Shown piece by piece: positions 52,726-60,385 of a stretch of DNA of 64,000 bases. How positions within the stretch are numbered: the stretch's first letter is position 1; the number at the start of each line of letters is the position of its first letter. The notes below the pieces were generated by a model. That model saw only the letters and a list, made by a program, of their open reading frames with translations, had not been told where the DNA came from and ran no database searches. The translations under genes and the position numbers were made by a program. The DNA is from Scopulibacillus daqui (GTDB taxonomy: Bacteria > Bacillota > Bacilli > Bacillales > Sporolactobacillaceae): NCBI RefSeq assembly GCF_016908855.1, contig NZ_JAFBER010000003.1, positions 1 through 64,000 of the forward strand. The letters are read 5' to 3'.

Positions 52726-53385
52726 ATGGAGATTCTTGCTACAGATATTAAGCAGTTTGTTTATTGTCCAAGAGTCATATATTATACATATGTAGAGCCT
52801 GTTCCTAAAAAAGTAAGTTTTAAAATGAAATATGCAAGACAGCAGCATCACATATTAAACCAAAAGGAGAAACGTCGTAGTCTTAAAAGATATCATCTTA
52901 TTGATGGGGAACGACTATTTGGATATGAAATTTATTCAGACATGCTTAATATTCGCGGAAAAGTGGATATCCTAATTGATACAAAGAGAAAACAGGGTCA
53001 ACAATATTTTCCAGTAGAATGTAAAGATTCGGATTCGAAAATTCATAACAACGTGAAGTACCAATTAGTTGCGTATGCAATGGCAATTGAAGAAATGACA
53101 GGTACGAGAGTAAATAAAGGATTTATTTATAATATCAATGAGGGGAAAGCGTACCCGATAGAAATTACTAAAGAACAAAGAGACTTTGTAAGAAAAATGA
53201 TATCCATGATTAAAAAAATAGTTTATGAAGAGTATTTTCCCGAACCGCGATCACGAAAACGATGTTTCGATTGTGAATTTAGAAGGTACTGTAATGATTT
53301 GGATATAGAAAGTGATAATAAGGTAAGGAAACAAAATTTTAAAAAAGTGCAAGAACTTTTTAACTTAAAAAAGCCCGCTCCCTGA
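52726..53385 (+). CDS. cas4: CRISPR-associated exonuclease Cas4
   Basis: A Fe-S cluster nuclease that trims pre-spacers and helps select the PAM and orientation. The 219-residue protein has the first cluster Cys in FVYCPR (Cys14) and three more in RKRCFDCEFRRYC near the C-terminus. The RecB-type nuclease residues are in GKVDILIDT and FPVECKD (E-x-K). AGGAGG precedes ATG 52726. The order cas1-cas2-cas4, with cas4 last, differs from the more usual cas4-cas1-cas2. Confidence 0.93.
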   Translation: MEILATDIKQFVYCPRVIYYTYVEPVPKKVSFKMKYARQQHHILNQKEKRRSLKRYHLIDGERLFGYEIYSDMLNIRGKVDILIDTKRKQGQQYFPVECKDSDSKIHNNVKYQLVAYAMAIEEMTGTRVNKGFIYNINEGKAYPIEITKEQRDFVRKMISMIKKIVYEEYFPEPRSRKRCFDCEFRRYCNDLDIESDNKVRKQNFKKVQELFNLKKPAP

Positions 53386-53592
53386 AAAAGTTATGAAGAA
53401 AGGGCTAAAAATATTAATAACTTTTAAAAATATCATAATCAAATGTGTTATATTATGGGTATAGATAATATTCGAAGCAGACCCTTATTTTTGCACAAAA
53501 AATGAATCTTCGATTAATTAATCGGTTTTTTAAAATCTTTGTATTAGATAAACCTAAACTGCTAAAGAGTTCTTTGCTCTGTATAAATTGCG
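53386..53592 (+). promoter_or_regulatory. Leader of CRISPR array 2
   Basis: AT-rich, between cas4 and the first repeat. TTCGAAGC (53471-53478) and CTTCGAT (53508-53514) enclose GCACAAAAAATGA, as in leader 1, and end 78 nt before the first repeat. The matching elements suggest that both leaders descend from one ancestor and are recognised by the same Cas1-Cas2 complex. Confidence 0.75.
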
Positions 53593-54807
53593 GTTACAAA
53601 GATCTAGACTCAGATTAGAGGATTGAAACTTCAAAACTTGATTGCTTAGTAGCAAGAACACTAGGCGTTACAAAGATCTAGACTCAGATTAGAGGATTGA
53701 AACCTTGAAAAGACCGTCCATAAATTTGAGCATGACTTTGTTACAAAGATCTAGACTCAGATTAGAGGATTGAAACATTGTACATTAATAACATCTTCTA
53801 GCATGTGTTCCTGTTACAAAGATCTAGACTCAGATTAGAGGATTGAAACGAACGTTGTGAAAAATGTGATTACTGTCGGTCTACAGTTACAAAGATCTAG
53901 ACTCAGATTAGAGGATTGAAACCATTCTTACCCTTGCCGCAGCTAATGTCATTTTTAGGTTACAAAGATCTAGACTCAGATTAGAGGATTGAAACTAATG
54001 AAAAACAAAAACAGATTAAGAGAAATCGGGATAGTTACAAAGATCTAGACTCAGATTAGAGGATTGAAACGAACACGGGCACTTATAACAACAGGTGGTT
54101 CATATGGTTACAAAGATCTAGACTCAGATTAGAGGATTGAAACTTTTTATAAAACAGATATAAAAGGGTCATAATCTTGGTTACAAAGATCTAGACTCAG
54201 ATTAGAGGATTGAAACATATCGATTACGCCCGGTCTTGCATCTATTGTTTCAGTAAGTTACAAAGATCTAGACTCAGATTAGAGGATTGAAACCATTCAA
54301 CCGTCAAACCACCCGCCACAAAGACACATTCCGTTACAAAGATCTAGACTCAGATTAGAGGATTGAAACTTCATACTCTTGTTCATTCAAAAAAATGGCG
54401 CCTCTGTTACAAAGATCTAGACTCAGATTAGAGGATTGAAACATTGCAAACTTAGCATTTTTACCATAACCACGTTTTGTTACAAAGATCTAGACTCAGA
54501 TTAGAGGATTGAAACTATTAAATGCACCTAAAATGCTCGGTGATGGTGGCTAGTTACAAAGATCTAGACTCAGATTAGAGGATTGAAACTCCAGTTTTTA
54601 ATCTTGAATTCATCAAGTTCAAACGGTTACAAAGATCTAGACTCAGATTAGAGGATTGAAACTCTTAATTTGGAACGGTATTAAAAGGTTTATGAAATGT
54701 TACAAAGATCTAGACTCAGATTAGAGGATTGAAACTCGAGAATTTGAAAACGGTGGATATGTCCATGTTAGGTTACAAAGATCTAGACTCAGATTGAGGA
54801 TTGAAAC
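53593..54807 (+). CRISPR. CRISPR array 2: 17 repeats, 16 spacers
   Basis: Repeats of 37 nt start at 53593, 53667, 53740, 53813, 53886, 53959, 54034, 54107, 54180, 54257, 54333, 54406, 54479, 54553, 54626, 54699 and 54772. Each begins GTTACAAAGATCTAGACTCA and ends GAGGATTGAAAC. Spacers are 36-40 nt, most of them 36, and all differ. The last repeat lacks one A (GATTGAGG instead of GATTAGAGG), which marks the leader-distal end and agrees with reading on the plus strand. The repeat differs from that of array 1 at six positions. Confidence 0.98.
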
Positions 54808-54808
54808 A

Positions 54809-54952
54809 GCAACGAAAAAACAAAAGTCGCGTTTGGGCAGACCTGTCGAACTTAATGATGCGGCAATGATTTACTTCTTAGTGGCAAGGATTACCTAACG
54901 AATTCCATTTATTAAAGACTTAGTCAAGCGATTAAAAAACGACATTTATTAA
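54809..54952 (+). pseudogene. Transposase remnant directly after array 2
   Basis: One frame, starting 2 nt after the last repeat, reads KKQKSRLGRPVELNDAAMIY and FLVARIT, stops at 54896, then continues RIPFIKDLVKRLKNDIY to a second stop at 54950. The pattern GRP-x-x-L/F-x-D-x-A, then L-x-x-RI-x-x-IP-x-I-K-x-LV-x-RL, is typical of the N-terminal part of DDE transposases of the IS4/IS1182 kind. The start and the catalytic domain are missing. The array's end therefore abuts an old insertion sequence. Confidence 0.5.
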
Positions 54953-55066
54953 AGGGTATTCATGAACGTGTTCCACTTACCACTTTGCGCTATGAAGTAA
55001 TGGATGCCGGGTTCGAATTCTGCAGGTCTGTTTTTCTTTTAACAATAGAATTATGAAATTGATTCA
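54953..55066. other. Short spacer between transposase remnant and right repeat
   Basis: No gene is seen. The frame of the transposase remnant may continue for some codons (RVFMNVFHLPLCAMK) but without recognisable motifs. Confidence 0.35.
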
Positions 55067-55575
55067 AATAAAAAGAATCAAGATCGCATTTGTTTAAATG
55101 TCATCTTGGTTCTTTTTCATTGCAAATACTTTGTCATGTTTCTTAAAAACATTCGGCATGTTATCGGGCATGAGACGCATTTTGTCCAATGTGAACCTCT
55201 CTTGGCAGCCGTTTGGAAACGCTGGGGATTTTTCGCGGTACAGTCTTTGTCATTTCGGAGGAGTATATGGTGACGATCATACTGCCTCGATGTGCTTTGG
55301 CCTTTATTAATATAGGCTGGCTATATTTATTTTTGAAACGGAAATCAGGGCCGTACCAGCTTACTGTCGCGTCGCGGCCCGGCGGAACGTACGGTACCCG
55401 CTTGCTGTGGGAATAACGCTGAACGATTTGCAGCCCCGCGCGGTCAACAGCATTAAAGAGGGTTGATGACACTTGGCAAATGCCCCCGCCAACATCTTCA
55501 GATAGTTCTCCTTTTACAATAACAGGCGCTCGCTTATAACCCTTCATGATGGTCCTTATCCCGACAACTTTATTA
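55067..55575. repeat. Right copy of the about 510-bp direct repeat
   Basis: Same orientation as 41969-42481, about 98% identical by my count. It carries the terminator and the vanW 3' part but stops inside vanW at CAACTTTATTA, after which unrelated sequence begins (GGGGATCAAC). Confidence 0.93.
55161..55575 (-). pseudogene. Truncated second copy of vanW (C-terminal part)
   Basis: Encodes the last 128-137 residues of the VanW protein (GYKRAPVIVKGELSEDVGGG to HIGQNASHAR) without the N-terminal part or a proper start. A few residues differ from the complete copy (VSKRLP for VSNRLP, QNASHAR for QNTPHAR). It arises from the duplication that flanks the CRISPR-Cas island and should not be functional. 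Confidence 0.85.
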
Positions 55576-55798
55576 GGGGATCAACTAAATGTTAATGGCG
55601 GAACAGTTTATACAATTCACCATAGGACACATATGCACAGAAAAAAATATGGGCATCCACAGGTGGGTGAATATTTAGTTAGCCCTTGCCGTTCCTGCAG
55701 CATACAAATCATCGCTATAATATTCTGTTGACAAAAACATAAACATATATTAATTTTGTTTATATAATATATAGATATATTTTGGTGGTGTTTAAATC
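55576..55798. other. Junction sequence right of the duplication
   Basis: An open frame without start reads LNVNGGTVYTIHHRTHMHRK and KYGHPQVGEYLVS, which looks like a coding remnant, though I do not recognise the family. After it comes a TTGACA (about 55730) with A/T-rich sequence and TATAAT-like hexamers, a likely promoter region for the next gene. Confidence 0.4.
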
Positions 55799-56917
55799 AT
55801 GGATCGGAATGATTTGTTTTGGGAAGCATCTGTGGAGGAACTGAAAAAGGGCTTTATAGAAAAAGATAACAGCTTTATTTGCTTGCTTTGCGGAAAGGTG
55901 TTTGAAAAAGGTATTATTTATCCGGAAGATGGCGTTTTTTATGAGGCAGAGAAGTATACGCGGCTTCATATTGAACATAAACATCAATCCGTTTTTGATT
56001 ACATCATTTGTATGGATAAAGAAATGACAGGTCTATCGGATCATCAGAGAAATCTTCTTCAGTTGTTTTATCAAGGGAAAAGTGATAAAGAGATCCAAAA
56101 GGAAATGGGAATTGGAAGCACCTCGACGATTAGAAATCACCGTCACACTTTAAAAAAGAAAGAGCGCCAGGCGAAAATGTTGCTGACCCTTATGGAGCTT
56201 GTAAAGGATAATGAAAAACGGCGTCAGGAAAATGACTTTTTTGAAACGGTTGAAATCTTAGACGGGCATTATAATATCTCAAAAGAAGAGTATAGAAAAA
56301 TTTTAAATATGAACTTTCCGAAAGGTCTTAACGGGCCTCTGAGGACACTTAATGTAAAAGAAAAACAAAAAATCGTTGTTCTGAATGAAATCGCCAAACG
56401 CTTTGACAAACGGCTTATTTATTCCGAACAAGAGGTCAATGAAATGTTGAAGCCTGTCTATCATGATTATATTGGATTGAGAAGATATTTGGTTGATTAT
56501 GGATTTTTAGATCGTCAATCAGATGGAAGCGAGTATTGGGTAAAAATGAGTTCTGAAAGAAGGGGAACAAAGAGCATGGATCGAAAAAAAGAGTTAAGGA
56601 AAATATATAAAGACTTGAAAACCAAAGCGGGTGTCTATCAAGTTAAAAATACGAAAAATGGAAAGATCTTTGTAGGAAGCACAATGGATATAAAAACATT
56701 AAATGGGCTCCGCTTTATGCTGAAAAACGGCGGCAATCCCAACAAAACGCTTCAGAATGAATGGGATGAATTTGGGGAAGGTGCGTTCGTTATCGAAGTG
56801 TTGGAAGAACTTAAGACGGAAGAAACAGAGCGTTCTAAAATCAAAAAGGAATTAGAAAAGCTTGAAGAGAAATGGTTAGTCAAGTTAAAGCCGTATGGAG
56901 AAAATGGATATAACTAA
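55799..56917 (+). CDS. Zinc finger/HTH/DUF2087/GIY-YIG modular protein
   Basis: A 372-residue protein with four parts. A C2H2-like finger uses Cys28, Cys31, His57 and His62. A LuxR-type helix-turn-helix follows near 76-122 (LSDHQRNLLQLFYQGKSDKE, IGIGSTSTIRNHRHTLKKK). A DUF2087 region lies near 188-250 (KRLIYSEQEVNEMLKPVYHD, LRRYLVDYGFLDR). The last part (278-345) is GIY-YIG-like: GVYQV, KIFVGSTMDI, LRFML and VIEVLEEL, with GIY and YIG changed to GVY and FVG, so nuclease activity is uncertain. GGTGGTG precedes ATG. It may be a transcription regulator or a DNA-acting protein. Confidence 0.7.
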   Translation: MDRNDLFWEASVEELKKGFIEKDNSFICLLCGKVFEKGIIYPEDGVFYEAEKYTRLHIEHKHQSVFDYIICMDKEMTGLSDHQRNLLQLFYQGKSDKEIQKEMGIGSTSTIRNHRHTLKKKERQAKMLLTLMELVKDNEKRRQENDFFETVEILDGHYNISKEEYRKILNMNFPKGLNGPLRTLNVKEKQKIVVLNEIAKRFDKRLIYSEQEVNEMLKPVYHDYIGLRRYLVDYGFLDRQSDGSEYWVKMSSERRGTKSMDRKKELRKIYKDLKTKAGVYQVKNTKNGKIFVGSTMDIKTLNGLRFMLKNGGNPNKTLQNEWDEFGEGAFVIEVLEELKTEETERSKIKKELEKLEEKWLVKLKPYGENGYN

Positions 56918-56933
56918 AAAATGAATAGGGGAA

Positions 56934-58343
56934 ATGAACGTGGAGAGATCACGAGAAAAAGAAAATATGAGTTCACAGGTTAATGGAAATGGCGAAAAGC
57001 CGATTTGGCGGAGCATGCTAATATTTTTAATCCCGCTCCTTCTCAGCAATGTTTTGCAATCAATCGGCCAGTTAGTTGGCAGCGTGGTTGTCGGCCGCTG
57101 GCTCGGGGTCAGCAGCTTGGCGGCTATTTCAGCCTTTTTTCCGTTATTTTTCCTGCTTGTTTCTTTTGCGATAGGCATAGGTTCAGGGAGTTCGATTCTC
57201 ATCGGCCAGGCCTATGGTGCACGCAATGAAGAGCGCTTAAAGGCGATCGTCGGTACAACACTGACGTTCACTTTCCTTGTTGGATTAGTGTTGGCTGTTG
57301 CCGGCGGTATCTTTACATGGGACATTCTGCGTCTGATGGGCACACCGGAGAATGTTATCGGCGTGAGTGTCCATTATGCTCGTATTCTGCTTATTTCAAT
57401 GCCGATCATGTTTTTATATTTTGTCTATACAACTTTTATACGCGGTATAGGGGATTCAAAGACGCCTTTTTACTTTCTGATTATTAGCACCGTCCTGAAT
57501 TTGGCGTTGTTGCCGGTGCTGATCTTTGGCTGGCTGGGCGTTCCTAAATTCGGCATCTACGGCGCGGCGTACGCAAATGTTATTTCAATGGTTATTACAT
57601 TTATCGTTATGCTGATTTATTTAAAGAAAGTAAAACATCCGCTCCGATTCGATGCATCTGTCCGGCGGCATCTTGGGATGGAAGGCAGCTTGCTGAAATT
57701 ATTGCTTCGTCTCAGTATTCCGTCAAGCATTAATATGATTTTGGTTTCCTTATCTGAAATCGCTGTAATCACATTTGTGAATAGCTATGGTTCTGAAGCT
57801 ACCGCTGCGTATGGTGTTGTGAACCAAGTTGCCAGTTACGTGCAAATGCCGGCAGTAAGTCTTGGCATTGCTGTCTCAATATTTGCTGCCCAGTCTATTG
57901 GCGCTAATCAATTCAATCGCCTCAAACATGTGATACAGGCAGGTCTTGCACTGAATTATATGATTGGCGGGATCTTGATCGTTTTGATTTATCTGTTTTC
58001 AAACGGGATTCTATCTTGGTTCTTAACAGACAAAAGCACACTGGCCATTGCCCATAGTTTGTTAATGATCACATTATGGAGTTATTTAATTTTCGGCCAT
58101 GCGCAAATCATTACTGCGACCATGAGGGCAAGCGGAACCGTCCTTTGGCCGACTGTGTTCAGCGTTATATCCATTTGGCTTGTTGAAGTGCCTGTGGCAT
58201 TTGTGCTTTCACACTACACAAGCCTTGGCATTAAAGGAATCTGGATTGGATATCCGGCAGCATTTATCGTGAGTCTTATCTTGCAGTATTCCTATTATCA
58301 ATTGGCATGGAAAAGAAAACGCATCGAGCGCCTTGTTCAATAA
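56934..58343 (+). CDS. MATE-family efflux transporter
   Basis: A 469-residue multidrug and toxin extrusion protein with 12 predicted helices in two similar halves. IFLIPLLLSNVLQSIGQLVGSVVVGRWLG at the start (quoted as the family's first helix), FFPLFFLLVSFAIGIGSGSS and TTFIRGIGDSKTPFYFLI are characteristic. It exports cationic compounds in exchange for Na+ or H+. The ATG at 56934 has TAGGGGA close upstream; a later ATG at 56967 is possible. It follows the modular protein by 16 nt, so the two may be co-transcribed. Confidence 0.5.
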   Translation: MNVERSREKENMSSQVNGNGEKPIWRSMLIFLIPLLLSNVLQSIGQLVGSVVVGRWLGVSSLAAISAFFPLFFLLVSFAIGIGSGSSILIGQAYGARNEERLKAIVGTTLTFTFLVGLVLAVAGGIFTWDILRLMGTPENVIGVSVHYARILLISMPIMFLYFVYTTFIRGIGDSKTPFYFLIISTVLNLALLPVLIFGWLGVPKFGIYGAAYANVISMVITFIVMLIYLKKVKHPLRFDASVRRHLGMEGSLLKLLLRLSIPSSINMILVSLSEIAVITFVNSYGSEATAAYGVVNQVASYVQMPAVSLGIAVSIFAAQSIGANQFNRLKHVIQAGLALNYMIGGILIVLIYLFSNGILSWFLTDKSTLAIAHSLLMITLWSYLIFGHAQIITATMRASGTVLWPTVFSVISIWLVEVPVAFVLSHYTSLGIKGIWIGYPAAFIVSLILQYSYYQLAWKRKRIERLVQ

Positions 58344-58374
58344 ATAGAGGATAAACCGTTTCAACAATGGCGCA

Positions 58375-58408
58375 TGCCGCTTGCTTTATGCCATACGCGG
58401 CATTTTAA
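58375..58408 (+). terminator. Terminator after the MATE gene
   Basis: ATGCCGC pairs with GCGGCAT around 16 nt, followed by TTTAATTG. Confidence 0.7.
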
Positions 58409-58513
58409 TTGTTAAACCATTTTTTGCGGCAGTCTATAATATCCTGTCTGTAATGGTCATTTCGTTATATTATAAACTGTAAAAATGATGATATAAAAAA
58501 TTGCATTTTCTTA

Positions 58514-58541
58514 TTGACTTCGTTTTATTATTCTGTATAAT
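58514..58541 (+). promoter_or_regulatory. Promoter of the arg operon
   Basis: TTGACT (58514-58519) and TATAAT (58536-58541) with a 16-nt spacer, about 30 nt before the first T-box. Confidence 0.8.
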
Positions 58542-58571
58542 AAAAAACATCAAAACAAACGGAAACAAAAT

Positions 58572-58823
58572 CGATGACAAAGAGAGTAGTTGCATGGACA
58601 CTGCGAAAAGCGAGCCGGGATGGTGGAAGCCGGTGCAGAACATGTAATGAACCGCACTTTAGAGATGTCAGCCTGAACGGGCGAAAGCTTGAATAGGGCT
58701 GGCCGGGTGACGCCCGTTAACATGTGAGAGCTGATTCCGGGTTTTTTATCGGAATAATAAGAGTGGTACCGCGGGTATTGATATATACGCTCGTCTCTTT
58801 TTTTAAGAGACGGGCGTTTTTTA
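58572..58823 (+). promoter_or_regulatory. T-box leader 1 (proposed Arg specifier CGC)
   Basis: A tRNA-sensing riboswitch. Stem I shows the GA-rich K-turn (AAAGAGAGTAG), the distal loop (GAGCCGGGATGGTGGAAGCC) and the base-pair closing GACA/TGTC. The specifier is proposed as CGC (58653-58655, in GAACCGCACTT), the arginine codon that fits the downstream genes. The T-box AGAGTGGTACCGCGGG contains TGGT (58764-58767), which pairs with the free tRNA end. The terminator is 58787-58822. Confidence 0.9.
58787..58823 (+). terminator. T-box 1 terminator
   Basis: ACGCTCGTCTC pairs with GAGACGGGCGT (one G-T pair) and is followed by TTTTTAT. Confidence 0.9.
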
Positions 58824-58969
58824 TATTATCAGAGATATCTTGGCAGCATAAATGCAGCTGCCATAGAGTTGATAGCAAAGTTGACTGTGAACAGAGCAGG
58901 TCAGCAAGACTTGTGCTTTTACCGGCGCCTCAGTGTATGGGCGCAATTTGAACAGCATATATTTAAAAT

Positions 58970-59218
58970 CAATGATGAAGAGAGTAGTTGCATGGAATCT
59001 GTGAATAGCGAGCCGGGATGGTGAAAGCCGGCAGCAGAACATGTAATGAACCGCACTTTAGAGATGTCAGCCTGAACAAAGGCTAAGCTTAAGTAGGGCT
59101 GACCGGGTAACGTCCGTTAACCGTTTCGAAAGCTGGTTCTGACTTTGGAACAATAAGAGTGGTACCGCGGGTGATATTTAACGCTCGTCTCTATTTTGAG
59201 ACTGAGTGTTTTTTTATA
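58970..59218 (+). promoter_or_regulatory. T-box leader 2 (proposed Arg specifier CGC)
   Basis: A second complete T-box with the same layout: GAAGAGAGTAGTTGCATGG, GAGCCGGGATGGTGAAAGCC, the same specifier surroundings (CGC at 59052-59054) and T-box AAGAGTGGTACCGCGGG (59154-59170). Its terminator is at 59180-59218. It lies 147 nt after the end of T-box 1, and both precede argC, so two readings of uncharged tRNA-Arg are needed for full transcription. Confidence 0.9.
59180..59218 (+). terminator. T-box 2 terminator
   Basis: AACGCTCGTCTC pairs with GAGACTGAGTGTT (with G-T pairs) and is followed by a T tract. Confidence 0.85.
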
Positions 59219-59303
59219 CCTTATTATTTAACTATATATTGGAATATTTCATGATTTGCCAATTTTCACTATAAATGATTTGAGATGAGATGGGGGGATT
59301 CAA

Positions 59304-60341
59304 GTGAAGGCAGGTATTATTGGTGCTAATGGGTACAGCGGTGTCGAATTAATTAGATTCCTCAGCAATCATCCTTTCGTTCAAATTGAGATGCTTATAT
59401 CTCACTCGACGAGCGGAAAAAACATAAAGGACCTTTATCCACACTTGTCGGACGTTTGTGAAAAAACTTTGGAAAATGTTGATATTGATGAAATCGCCGA
59501 ACGCACAGATTTATTGTTTTTTGCCGTTCCTTCAGGTGTCAGCCAGAGTCTTGTACCGCAATTCTTGAAAAAAGGTTTAACATGTATTGATTTGTCCGGA
59601 GACTTTCGATTAAAAGATCCGGATAAATATACAAAATGGTATCAGAAACCGCCGGCACATCAGGGTTATTTGCAACAAGCTGTCTACGGCTTGCCGGAAT
59701 TTTATCAAGAACAAATCAAAAACGCGAAGCTGATTGCAAATCCTGGATGTTATCCAACCGCAGCTTTGCTGGGCATTCTGCCGGCTGTGAAAATGGGTTT
59801 GGTTAATTTTGAAACCTTAATTATCGACGGCAAGTCGGGCGTTTCAGGTGCGGGGCGAGGCGTCTCTTTAGGGTCACACTTTTGCGAGGTGAATGAAAAC
59901 GTCAAGGCTTATAAGATTGGCGTCCATCAACATACGCCGGAAATTGAGCAAACGATTCAAGATATTAGCGGCGAGCAAATAAACATCAATTTTACTCCCC
60001 ATCTTATACCGATGACAAGAGGGATTATGTGCACGATCTATGCCGGCTTGAAAAAACCATTAACAACAGAAGAAGTTGTAGAACAGTATAAGCAATTTTA
60101 TGAATCCAGCTATTTCGCAAGAGTAAGAGAAGCGGGGGACTGGCCGGCGACAAAAGAGGTTTACGGCTCCAACTATTGCGATATCGGGATTGTGTCTGAT
60201 GAACGCACGAACAGAGTCATGATTATTTCAGTGATTGATAATGTTATCAAAGGCGCTTCGGGTCAAGCGATTCAAAATATGAATCTGATTTATGGATGGG
60301 AGGAATGGACGGGATTAACTTTAACACCTGTCTTTCCGTAA
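59304..60341 (+). CDS. argC: N-acetyl-gamma-glutamyl-phosphate reductase
   Basis: Third step of arginine synthesis: NADPH-dependent reduction of N-acetylglutamyl phosphate to the semialdehyde. The 345-residue protein has the Rossmann start KAGIIGANGYSGVELIRFL, the catalytic Cys in IANPGCYPTAALLG and SGVSGAGRGVSL, and HQHTPEIEQ. The start is GTG 59304 with GGGGGG upstream. It leads the operon argC-argJ-argB-argD-carA under the two T-boxes. Confidence 0.96.
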   Translation: MKAGIIGANGYSGVELIRFLSNHPFVQIEMLISHSTSGKNIKDLYPHLSDVCEKTLENVDIDEIAERTDLLFFAVPSGVSQSLVPQFLKKGLTCIDLSGDFRLKDPDKYTKWYQKPPAHQGYLQQAVYGLPEFYQEQIKNAKLIANPGCYPTAALLGILPAVKMGLVNFETLIIDGKSGVSGAGRGVSLGSHFCEVNENVKAYKIGVHQHTPEIEQTIQDISGEQININFTPHLIPMTRGIMCTIYAGLKKPLTTEEVVEQYKQFYESSYFARVREAGDWPATKEVYGSNYCDIGIVSDERTNRVMIISVIDNVIKGASGQAIQNMNLIYGWEEWTGLTLTPVFP

Positions 60342-60385
60342 ACGGTCGGACTTCCAGCCAGGATAAATAATAGGAGGGTAAGGAA

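Noticed and set aside
53630-54771. Self-targeting spacers against this window
   Set aside because: By eye I found no convincing full-length match between any spacer and the rest of the window; a computed search would be needed to exclude partial ones.
55161-55547. Second vanW as a working gene
   Set aside because: It lacks the N-terminal signal and first domain and has no ribosome binding site; it is a duplicated fragment.
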